NCBI GenBank assembly: GCA_013396915.1
Contig: VWZL01000203.1
Span: 884,886 to 948,885 of the forward strand
Length of the DNA: 64,000 nt
From: Stercorarius parasiticus
Lineage: Eukaryota; Chordata; Aves; Charadriiformes; Stercorariidae
Direction: 5' to 3'
Part shown: positions 27,701-38,169 of the stretch, piece by piece
Layout: every line of letters begins with the position of its first letter
Numbering within the stretch: the stretch's first letter is position 1
Position numbers and translations under genes: made by a program
Notes under the pieces: generated by a model
What the model saw: only the letters and a program-made list of their open reading frames with translations
The model's database searches: none
What the model was told of the DNA's origin: nothing

Positions 27701-28065
27701 CATTTTTCTTCTATTTGATGAAATATCAGGACAGAATCAAAGGCAGGTCACCACCCAAACTTCTTCTGAACTATCAGCCCTTGCCAATGCAGAGTGCAGG
27801 ACATAAGGTTCAACAGTCCAGGCAATTTGAGCTGACACGCTGGTTCCTACTTAATATTCAAAGAAAAATCACGCATACATACACACAAAATTGTTTGCAA
27901 AAAGAGAGAGCATAGTATCAAAGCTGAGAACTTGCTAATGCTTCTGAGATTCGTATTTAAAGACTACAGAACAAGTTGAATTACATAAAAGATGTAATTA
28001 TACTAGTCATTTGTTGATAAAACATAGCTATTTTTTGTTAACATATTTCTGAGGTTATCAAAAGC

Positions 28066-28918
28066 TTTGCATTGTCTATCTGGACTTTGGTAAGGCCTTT
28101 GACACNNNNNNNNNNNNNNNNNNNNNNNNNNNNNNNNNNNNNNNNNNNNNNNNNNNNNNNNNNNNNNNNNNNNNNNNNNNNNNNNNNNNNNNNNNNNNNN
28201 NNNNNNNNNNNNNNNNNNNNNNNNNNNNNNNNNNNNNNNNNNNNNNNNNNNNNNNNNNNNNNNNNNNNNNNNNNNNNNNNNNNNNNNNNNNNNNNNNNNN
28301 NNNNNNNNNNNNNNNNNNNNNNNNNNNNNNNNNNNNNNNNNNNNNNNNNNNNNNNNNNNNNNNNNNNNNNNNNNNNNNNNNNNNNNNNNNNNNNNNNNNN
28401 NNNNNNNNNNNNNNNNNNNNNNNNNNNNNNNNNNNNNNNNNNNNNNNNNNNNNNNNNNNNNNNNNNNNNNNNNNNNNNNNNNNNNNNNNNNNNNNNNNNN
28501 NNNNNNNNNNNNNNNNNNNNNNNNNNNNNNNNNNNNNNNNNNNNNNNNNNNNNNNNNNNNNNCCTCATTGCCCTCTACAACTACCTGAAAGGAGGGTGTA
28601 GAGAGGTGGGTGTTGGCCTCTTCTCCCAGGTGAATAATGACAGGACCAGAGGAAATGGTCTGAAGTTGCGGCAGGGGAGGTTTAGATTAGATATTAGGAA
28701 GAATTTCTTTACTGAAAGAGTGGTCAGGCACTGGAACAGCCTGCCCAGAGAGGTGGTTGAGTCACCATCCCTAGAGGTTATTTAAGAAACGTGTAGATTT
28801 GCCACTTCAGGGCATGCTCTAGTTGCAGAGATTGTAGGGGGTTTTTTGTGTGTGTATGGTTGGACTCGATGATCTCAGAGGTCCTTTCCAACCATGAGGA
28901 TTCTATGATTCTATGATT
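28066..28918 (+). mobile_element. CR1 LINE, plus strand, interrupted by assembly gap
   Basis: Left of the gap, 28071-28105 encodes IVYLDFGKAFDT, the conserved YLDFSKAFDT block of CR1 reverse transcriptase. Right of the gap, 28563-28785 encodes the ORF2 C-terminus ([43 protein letters not shown]). A frameshift and stop follow at 28783, then the 3' UTR and the CR1 end with the 'tggactcgatgatctcagag' type segment and a short ATTCTATG repeat at 28901-28918. The left end starts abruptly, as in the 5'-truncated copies usual for CR1. It is antisense to KIF6. That both sides belong to a single copy is inferred from strand and order. Confidence 0.92.
28106..28562. other. Assembly gap (457 N)
   Basis: A run of 457 undetermined bases lies wholly inside the CR1 copy. 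Any open frame drawn across it is an artefact. The length may be an estimate rather than a measured value. Confidence 1.
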
Positions 28919-31900
28919 ATGAGGACATAATTATATTTAGTTAATACTAATATGACATCAAATCATGTAAATTCTTCCTATAAATGAGAAGGAGCATGAT
29001 AAATAGGAAATGTAGGAGGCAAAGGGATTTCCTCAGCAGCTGAGTAACTTAGAATGGAAAGAATATGGAAGAATATTCTACACAGAAACAGGAAGAGGTG
29101 TAAGAAAGAAATGACCAAAAAAATTCTCAACCTCTCCTTTTTTTTTCAGAGAAAAATTAAGAACAAGCACACATAGACACTGCCATAAGGGAACAGATGC
29201 AATATCAATCTAGCCTAGTATCCTGTATGGTAAATGGCAGCATGTCAGTGTTAGATAATTCTAAAGAATATGTGAAGCATCCACTGTAAAAATCCATGAT
29301 ATAAACTTCTGTAGGATTCATCCTCATTTTTTATCACTGGACTAGTATAAAACATGAAGAAGGAGTTTTAATATACTCTCTTTCAAATAGTCTTTAGTAT
29401 TTTTTTTAAAAGCAGTATTTTAGGCCTAATTCCTGACTACTCAGTTTCATCAATAGCCTCTTGTACTGGATCTCATTGTGCCTTTTGACAGTTTGATTAT
29501 GTTAATGATTTCTTAATTCTTTTTCTAAATCACACATTTAAAAAACTGCAGAGTTTAAGAAGGGTTTTTTCTTTTGCAGAAACCAGGATAATTAGAATTC
29601 TGAACATTTCAATTTCTAATTTTTCAGCATTCTGTTCTTAGACATCTTTACATGTATGCAGCTCATGATATACAACTCTTGTATATTCATTTGTTCCTTC
29701 TAACTTCTCTCCTGCTTATTGTCTATAATGGCTTTTGCATTCCTGCATGCAATTTCACTACAATTATTGATAAAGTCACAATCCTACTAAAGTTTTAGAG
29801 TACTCAAACAAAATAACAACTGTGACAATCGACTGCTAGTTCAATTACTAAGCAATTTTAGAGGATAATTGGGACTCTTAAATAGTTTAAGAAACCTGTT
29901 CACTTTAGGACACCAGGAAAATCCAAGTTTCTAGTTCCCAGCTGTCCTGTCTGAATTTCAAGCTCAAGATTCTCTCTGCTTTCAGTTAAAAAAATCCTCA
30001 CAAAATTCATATAAAACAGTATACATAAACATAAGTCATGAATATGTAAAATTTATACATGATAATCTAGGATGAAGCATGTTCTTATTTACTAATGAAA
30101 ACATAAGCACTTCCAGAACCTACTGATACTGAAAAATCTTTTTATTTGAACAATTCAATTAGAAAAAAAAAGAAAACATGCAACAAAATCTGTATACAGT
30201 TACTGGAAGTTTTTTTATGTGGGTTTTGAAACTAATAATTTGCAAGAATATCCTTATTTATTGTCATAAATAACCAGCTCAGATGATGTAAGGAAAGAAA
30301 ACTGCAATGTTAACTCTTTTCCATTAACCACTATAAAAACTCCCTTACTTACACAATGTATGCTAACTGCTCAGCATAATTTGCATTGTTTGAGTTGCTG
30401 TTTCTATAAAGATTTAAGCACATCGTTAAGTCCTATGGTATTACTTATATAGATAAAGTGAAATATATTATTAAAATCTTGTAAAATCAGGTTCTAGGGA
30501 TGGTTTCAGGTATTTAGTATACAGAAGAATACATTTTCCAAAATATTAACAGTAAATATTGCCTATACCTCCATATCTTTTAAAATTCACTCTTCTGGAA
30601 TCTAATGTTTTGAATATTTAATCTCATCTTTTAAGGTGCATGATTCAGTATTTATAACTTTTGGGGTTGACAAATGTCTTTCATAGCCATATCAATTGAA
30701 GAGTGCAAGACAACATTAAAATCATTAGTTATGAGTCCTGACGAAGTCCACGGTAATTCCTAACTCCTGAGAAAGGCATTTCATGCTTTTGCAATGGTCC
30801 CTATCAAACATCTTTCCCATTCTTTCAGAAGCCACCCCGCCAGTGGACAATTTCACCACTGCAGTAGGCTGTCAAAAACTTACCAGGATGAGAAAGCTCA
30901 TCAAATCCATACAGAAATTTGAAGGTTAAAAGGAAAACCTTAAGTCACAATATGTATTTGGTGGGTATCAGAGTATTAAAATTACATATTTGCAAATAAC
31001 TTATTTTGGTATGTAAGTTGACCACTATGCTTTTCACCGGACGGTGTTTTTTCAAGACATTATACTTCATTCTTAGAACAAATGGGATTAATCAAGTCTG
31101 AAGCCTACAAACGTGTTCAGGTCTGAGTCCAATAGAAAAGAGAGCTATATCCTAGCCATCAGTAGACAGAGCTAAGAGTTTTTGGCTGCCAAAGAATGTA
31201 CCAATGTATCTTTGCACTGTCGTAGCTTTATACCAAAGTAGAAAAATAGTAATAACCACAGTGAGACCTTTTTCAGCATTTTCTGGTGAACTGTCTGCGT
31301 ATGTTTACAAGTGTTTTTCTCAAACACGTCTCTTAGTACCACAAAGAATCAAACTGTGAAAACCCTACTAGCTGATTTGAAAAATACATAATGTCCAGTC
31401 TACAATAAATTTTTAATTTGTTAAATTAGTTAAAATATGAAGATAAATATTGAAGCTTGTTACTTTCACAACTTTAAAAGATAGAGCAAAAGAAAGAGAA
31501 AAAGAAAGTTATTTATATATTAGGTAGAAAATGCTGTCAATTTGCTTGGACGCTCAGTTACATTCTTGCAGAGACAATTGATCTCCTGAGGTTGGGTTTA
31601 AGGCATACTGACAAGGCTGTATGTGTTTTATTATTAACAGTGTTTCTACTACTTTTTTACATCTGCCATTCTAAGTATTACCTGAGAACAATAACGCAAG
31701 TGTTTTAAGAAATAATGTATTAGGGCATTATCATTATAACAGCTATACAGCATATAAGAGTCCAAATGCTGCCAACATTACTGGACTAGACTTGTAGCAG
31801 AATGTCAGGCTACTCAATAGGAATGCAGAGATATACGGCCACCTAAAGTAGTCCAAAATCAATTTTTTATTTATCTGTAGCCCTCAAGCAATATGACTGA

Positions 31901-33386
31901 AAATTTTAAAAATAAATTAACTATAAGTGAACCTAAGGGAAGACTTTCATGTTCACACTTAGCATCTTGGTTATTGAGGGCTTCATCGTTTTCATGTCCA
32001 CATGGAATAACACAGAATATCAGAACCTGACCCAAAACTGATTGAAGAGGACTCAGAAGAAGGGAGTAGGTTTCGAGCTACTTTCAGAATAAGAAAACCA
32101 TACAATGTGCAATCCAATCATACAAAAAAAGTCTTATCTCAAAACATACTACCTTCTCATCCCAGACAGATGTCCATCTAAAACTCATTATCTGAACAGG
32201 GTGGGAATCAATTACATTTACTTTTACTTATTGATTAACCAAAATCAATACTTCATCATTGTGGCAGATTCCCTGTGCCAACCATCTGTCCCAAATAATT
32301 CTTTTTTCAATGAACAGTATTTGATATGCTCATCTATTAAAATTTGCAAAGCAGCTCAATTGTGAATAACAATAAGCTGGCTTTATTAGAAGAGATAAAA
32401 TCTTTTCTCAGTTACCTACAGACAAATAGTACTCATCTGCTGCCGAAGGCACAGCACATGGTAAAAATGTGTTGAGTGTGTTAGCTATCCTAAATGAATA
32501 CATTATTTATGAATTCACCTCTAACTTGCTTGCAAACAATGTGAATTATTTAACCACTTAAAAAAACAACTAAAATATATATATATTTTAAATATATCAG
32601 CATAAGAATTTTTATTTTGTTCACACTTAGTAAAGAATTGGTCCAGAAAGGTACTATTTCACTAAAGCTACTTGCATGCACAGAATGGAGTTAATTGCCT
32701 CAGTTCACTTAATCACATTCATTTTTTTTAACAATAGAAATAATCACCATGGTTTATTAAAAATGCTAAATAAAGCCCAGGTATCTAAAGTGCATAATGT
32801 AAAAAAAAGTCTTAAATAGAATCACAAAAAGTTTTGTGATCTGATATCAGAGCTAGAAACATAATTAATGAAATTTCATTTTAGTTGAATGTAAGATTTC
32901 TCTTCCAGGTTGGAAGATTGAAAAAAAAAGAAAAAAAAATTGTGTCTACTGGTGTTTAAGGATACTGCGCAATTAATAATTCCTGCACAAAAATTCTCTC
33001 AGTATCTGAAGTTCTGGTTTAGATTTCTTTTTTGTTAAAAGTCAGTATTTTCAAATCTTCCAGGGGAAAAATATTATTTTCTAGTATTTTTTAATGAATT
33101 ATGCTTAAAAAATCCTTTTTTGAGAATTTACTCAAAGATTCAACGGCCTGCAACTGAATTTATACTCTGGTTTTGTAGGACTGTTCAACAGAGTATCCAC
33201 AGCAGTTTGTAAAAGCCATCAGCACTTTGAGAGAGCTATAAATTTAAATCCCTGCATTTGTGGATAAAGAATTAGCACAATATGGCTGATACTGAAAAGT
33301 TTCCTGTTCTGGTACACATTTGAATGATATGCTGTAAATCATATTATAATAATCCAATAACTGCTCACTTAATTAATTACACTAAC

Positions 33387-33599
33387 CTGTTTGTCTGGAA
33401 ATAAAAGGTAGTCTGTGAACTGAAGAGCTGAAATCTTTTGCCTCTTTCAGACTAGAACAGCTAGATGGGCTCTGAGTTTCTTCAAAGTTTATACAAAGAG
33501 ACTGCTCCAAGACTTTAGAACCAGCAGAGGCAGCATTAAGCCGTAAAAGAGCATCTTGTGCTTTCTTTTTTTCTTTTTTTAGCATATTTACCAGAATAT
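33387..33599 (-). CDS. KIF6: KIF6 stalk exon (ILVNMLKKEKKKAQ)
   Basis: This 213-bp exon starts after the acceptor TTGCAG (AG at 33601-33600) and ends before the donor GTTAGT (33386-33381). It enters in phase 1: the A left over from the previous exon plus AT gives Asn, completing the sequence RDNEI-N-ILVNMLKKEKKKAQ that is characteristic of KIF6. The first 20 residues are charged and helical, continuing the stalk coiled coil. The remaining 50 are rich in Ser, Glu and Gln (for example EETQSPSSCSSLKEAKDFSS), a poorly conserved linker. It leaves in phase 1, so skipping the exon would keep the frame. No stop codon appears in the exon. Confidence 0.95.
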
Positions 33600-35747
33600 C
33601 TGCAAGATACATTAAGGAAATCATTAATGACCCCTTTTTTATAAAGTAACAATCATCTTTGTTTATCCCTAAGTCTCTTTTTTCCAAGTGGAACAATTCA
33701 CATTATGGAAGCCTATATGTGAATGTGAACTTTGAGTTGGGCATATTCTTTGTAATTATATTCATCCATCTTAGTTTTTCCAAAGAGCAGACTCATCTTT
33801 ACTAAACAGTAACAAATTCACACATAGACCACAATTCTTGATCCCATTCAATCAATGCCTGATAAAAGCATTTACAGACAAACAGGAATGAAAACTCTAG
33901 TATCTTATTGCCATTGTGTGACACTCCATTTTTAAATTTTAAATTCTGTAATAAACAAAATTTCCAAACAAAAGAAAAAACCCCTTAATTTACAGGTAGC
34001 CTGGCAAGTGCATCACATCTGTAAGCTTTTCACAATAAGACGTTTACCAAAATGCAGAACAGGTCTTTAGGAAATTTCTTCCAATAACACTGTGTATTTA
34101 CTGGAAGCCTATTTGGTATAAATAAATTTTGCCTAACAGCTTGTAGAGGGCTTACAATGAAAATCCTATGTGCATTCAGACAAAACCACAGGAGTCCCTG
34201 AGATATGTTTTTTGATATGCTATTCATTTTAATCCTCATCAATCTTCTAAATGAACAGCAGAAAATCTAAGTAGTCTTTGGGAAATACTAGTATTTTAGT
34301 ATAATAGTAGTAATAATAAAACACACTACAATTCAGTTGTTATGATACCTCCTAGCTACCATAGGCAAGAAGGATCTCATAGTTTATTTACTAAACAGCT
34401 TCCATACTTCCCACCACTTCATCACATTAGACATGTTATTAATTTTCTAATGATGATGTACGGTCACTTAGCGGCTGCAGACTCTGTAAATCAGTGTTGT
34501 GTTCAAAGTCGTAATTCTTATATTCTTCCTATATAACTCTAACATGGATTTACACAAGTTTCTTCCTTGTACTTCTGCAAACAAAGCTGTATATATATCT
34601 ATCAAGCACTAGTGCATTTGATAAAGATGAGAGAGTTTTGCTCTTTATCATTATCAATCTCATACTAATGAAATAATTTACTTCAGGAAGAAATGTTTCT
34701 GGGAATGCAGATCTTAAAATTGACAGGAAAATTGAAGAATTTTTTAAAAGGAATGATAAGTCAGTGGTACAGCTAAATTTATTTGAAAGTGCACCTTGGA
34801 AAATGAACACCTCCTCTTCTTTGAGAACGCAGAAACAGAGAAGCTTTCCTGCCACCTCAAATCAGACTGGTAGTATGCTATACCACAACGTAAAATGCCA
34901 TTCTCATTTGATATAAAAAATTGATCTGGAGTTGTTGACCACAAAGTATGCACCTGAGTTCGCTTTTTACTAAGAATTGTGAAAGAATCTCTGTTACTTA
35001 TAAACTCAAAACCAAAACAAAACCATTTATTTTCAGTTCTCTGCCATATTCAAATTTTACCCACCAAGTAGCCACAAAGCTAGGGACACAGTGATGCTGT
35101 GGTCTGCCCACAGTTCTGTCAACTAAAGGAGCTAAAAGTAACTCCTACCCATCGTGCGACAGTGCAGCTCCTCACGTGTTTCCTATGAGGCAGTGAAATG
35201 GACAAAGCATGTCTTAGCAATTTAGTATTTTCATATGCAAAAAGCTTTAGCTTTAATTTAAATTTTAAAGTTGCATGTAAAGCGTACAAGTTTTACATTT
35301 ATTCTGAAGGCAAATAGCCCAATAGTCCCCAAAGTAGCACTTCATTTGGCTAAAAGTATCACTTACAGGAAATTCTATTCTTTGTAAGGTAATAAATTGG
35401 CCTTTATATAGCATAAGAGTTTCCCATTCTAAAAAATGGTTTAATTTTCTTGAGGAGAGTATTTTAGGCGTGGCCTGATCCACGATATTTGGATCTTGGC
35501 TGGACCATTGTAAAGCTAATGGTGCTTGCCTCCAGGATTTTGGTTTGGGTCACAACTGAAATAGAAGCAGGTGTAAAGCAGGAGTCCTGCCACATAAAAG
35601 TTGGGAATTAAGTAATTGCTTTAACACAGTGGGATCAGTAGAGAGAATTTCCTTCCATATAGCTAATGCCTATCTCACACACACAAAAACCCTTGTAGCC
35701 AGATCGGTTCAAACCCAAATATTATTTTTTTCCCTTACAAAGGATAC
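33600..35747 (-). other. KIF6: KIF6 intron, 2.1 kb
   Basis: This intron separates the QQRDNEI and ILVNMLKK exons. The donor is GTATCC (35747-35742) and the acceptor TTGCAG. The content is AT-rich and I see no repeat family or gene in it. Several open frames of 60-100 codons on both strands (for example at 34550-34855) have no recognisable family and no conserved features. Confidence 0.85.
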
Positions 35748-35886
35748 TGATTTCATTGTCTCTCTGTTGCAGAAGTTCTTTCAGTTTTTTCAGTTCTTCT
35801 CCTCCTGCTTCTTCGTTAGCGTCTTTTTCTTCAGAGATGTGTTGTGATAGTTTTTTATCAGAAATCTTTGAATGATTCATTAGTTG
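35748..35886 (-). CDS. KIF6: KIF6 stalk exon (ELKKLKELLQQRDNEI)
   Basis: This 139-bp exon lies between acceptor CTCCTAATAG (AG at 35888-35887) and donor GTATCC. It encodes QLMNHSKISDKKLSQ, a glutamate-rich spacer, then ELKKLKELLQQRDNEI, plus one base of the next codon. The last block is the well-conserved KIF6 segment that continues into the next exon. A second possible donor, GTAAGG, lies six bases further on and is a better match to the consensus, but using it would disturb the conserved NEI-N-ILVNM junction, so the GTATCC donor was chosen. The number of residues between the VGADMRK exon and this conserved block equals that remembered for mammalian KIF6. Confidence 0.92.
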
Positions 35887-36750
35887 CTATTAGGAGAAAC
35901 AAAAAAAGCATACTCTTTTTATGCATTTATCCTACCCTGAGATTGTCTAGCTATAGTAGAAAAGGTAAGGCCTTTACAGACTCTTGATAGAACAAAATCA
36001 TGCCACCAGTTGACTGTCAAGTTATATGCATTGTGTCAAGTATGGGACAAGTTCTATTTGCTGATCTTCACTACCAAGCACAAAATTTACTCTTTCTACA
36101 CATGAATTCCAGTGTTCTCTAGTATTACAGAGCTTTCAGTATTAACAATATAACTAAAACCTAATTATTTAAATACAATAAATTAATATAGGGAATGTGT
36201 ACATTATTATATTGGAAAACTATATCCCAAAATACAGAAAAGTATATATTATCTTCTGTTGCTCTCCCTATTACTTTCACTTGTTCTTCCTAGTTTAAGT
36301 GTATCTTGTTTGCTCAACAATTTAGAAGGGTTTACAACACCATCAGGAGAATTAGTGTAACAGATTCAGGGATATGGTGTTTTTACTCTTTTTTTTTTCT
36401 CTTTCAACATAGTTTGTCCAAAATAAAGCCTCCATAGTGCTGGGAATACAGATGGATACATCTATCTATATATAAATAACTTGTCTGTGTTGATTCCAAT
36501 AACTTCCAGTGCTTTCTTACAATTTACTGCATGCTGAAATCCTTGCTGGGGTTTCCACAAAATGCTGCTGAATTTTTCCAACTAAATTTCAAATTTCTAT
36601 CTGTCCTCCATGCACTTCACAGTTCAATTGTTTTACCTTTTTCCAATGCCTCTCAAGTATACTGAGTTTCTTTTGACACTTTTCAACCATGAATGTTTTC
36701 AAGTTACTTTCAGTATCAGCTGCACTTCCATCTATTTTTAAAAGAAATAC
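35887..36750 (-). other. KIF6: KIF6 intron, 0.86 kb
   Basis: This is the shortest intron in the window, from donor GTATTT (36750-36745) to acceptor AATAG. Its first 114 bases stay open in the exon frame up to another possible donor at 36636. The rest is AT-rich with no recognised element. Confidence 0.85.
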
Positions 36751-36856
36751 CTTCACATGAATGAAGCAATACTTGATCTTGCGCATGTCAGCACCAACAT
36801 CCAGAGTGCTATCAGGATCATTATCTTCGAGAAATGTTTCAATTAACTCATCCAAC
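36751..36856 (-). CDS. KIF6: KIF6 stalk exon (LDELIETFLEDND...VGADMRK)
   Basis: This 106-bp exon starts after TATTTTCAG (AG at 36858-36857) and ends before GTATTT. Its first G completes the Gln codon begun in the previous exon (CA+G). It encodes LDELIETFLEDNDPDSTLDV followed by GADMRKIKYCFIHVK, matching the KIF6 block with VGADMRK and the CF-H-K ending. The acidic run and heptad-like leucines fit the stalk just beyond the neck. The frame stays open past the chosen donor for another 55 codons, so a longer exon form is possible; see the findings. Confidence 0.95.
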
Positions 36857-38069
36857 CTGAAAATACATAGCATTTTTAAGGAAAAAATAATCACAAACAA
36901 GCAGATAACTCTGTAATGTGTCAAATACAAGATTTATCAAGCTGACCGGTATTAGTAGGCTATTTTCCTTCACGGGCCATGCAATTGCAATGTACTTTTG
37001 TTCCTGATACTAAAACCTGGATTTGATACTGGAGATTCTACAACTCCATATCAGAACATACTCGCACATGCTAAGTAATAGTTCTAGAACTCAAAGCATC
37101 TAAGAAGTAATCTTTTTCTCATTTATTTTATAACCTTCTGTTCTTCTACCATCTCATAATTGAAAAGATCTAAAGCCTGCCCTCTCAGAAGACGATTTTT
37201 AGAAGCTTTGGGCATAGGATTTTTTAATATATATTGTTATTTGTGCAAAAGAAAAATCTAATTCCTTTTCTATTACAAGTCAGCAGATAGCATAGCTTTT
37301 ATACAGAAAGTTACCTGCTCCAATCACCAAGCAAGCAACCTATCTTTTGATGAAGATATTTACAGATTGCTCAAAGATATACTGCTCTTCTGATTAATGA
37401 AATGTAGTTATTATTTTATTCTCTTGGAAATTTTTCTTATTTAACCAACATCTGACAATATCTTTTCTAGGGAAGAGCAATTCTTTTTTTGGTAATTCAG
37501 TCTTCATAAGAAAATCTGGTACACAGACGCATTCTCTTGCTTTTTCAAAACCAAATTGAAATATTCAGACTGGAAATCTACATAATACACCATGCCTCTG
37601 GGTTGGATGTCACAGCTGTATGGATAGAGTCAGATTTCGTCTTGCATGTTCTCATTAGCTCTCCAGGTCTTGCAGTCCAGGATGGATGGCAGATCATCCT
37701 CAAGGAAAAGAAGAAAAGGGCCAGAGGCTTCCTGATTCCCGACAAATGCTATTACCATTAAGTTAGTAGGCAAATGGTGGGCAACAATGACAGCCATATG
37801 CCCTGTAAAGTGTATTTCTATGATTTTAAATGTTTATTTAGATTATCCTCAGAAGATGAAATTAGGTTTTAGAACATGAGTGAGCCAAGATATCCAAGGT
37901 ACTTGCATCAAGTGCCCAAGTGCCAGAGAAGGGCAGGAGTTCATAACCACCTCTGTGCCTAGTGTTTCTTTTGGACTAGTTTTGTTCAGCTCCTCACATA
38001 ATATGCAAGTCTTCTGAATGTCACTTAATAGACATTTATCCTCTTCAGTTACAGGATTGGGAATCCTAG

Positions 38070-38169
38070 GATCATAGAATGGTTAGAGTTGGAAGGGACC
38101 CTAAAGGTCATCTAGTTCCAACCCCCCTGCCATGGGCAGAGACACCTCCCACTAGACCAGGCTGCTCAA
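38070..38169 (-). mobile_element. CR1 LINE 3' end, about 100 bp
   Basis: Read on the plus strand, the segment has ATCATAGAATGG, GAGTTGGAAGGGACC, AAAGGTCATCTAGTTCCAA and CTGCCATGGGCAGAGACACC, then CACTAGACCAGGCTGCTCAA. This is the reverse complement of the standard avian CR1 3' end, so the element lies on the minus strand, in the KIF6 sense. Only the extreme 3' tail is present, typical of heavily 5'-truncated CR1 insertions. It keeps close similarity to the usual consensus and looks relatively young. Confidence 0.95.

Larger units (their letters stand above)
1..33386 (-). other. KIF6: KIF6 intron, incomplete at its 3' end (over 33 kb)
   Basis: This stretch follows the donor GTTAGT at 33386-33381 on the minus strand. 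I looked for the next KIF6 stalk exon (the block resembling QEAFEIFKRDH) on the minus strand and did not find it, so the acceptor probably lies left of the window, although a poorly conserved exon could have been missed by eye. The DNA is AT-rich with many short A or T runs. It holds the CR1, MIR-like and LTR elements and the short tandem repeats listed separately. Open frames here are under about 145 codons and show no recognisable family. Outside the listed features I see only unique-looking intronic DNA. Confidence 0.8.

Noticed and set aside
28038..28785. Long open frames on both strands across 28038-28785
   Set aside because: They exist only because the 457-base N run has no stops. The real sequence on each side is CR1.
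37537..37761. 74-codon plus-strand open frame with a Lys-rich segment
   Set aside because: It is antisense to KIF6 with no recognisable family, splice context or conservation that I can judge.
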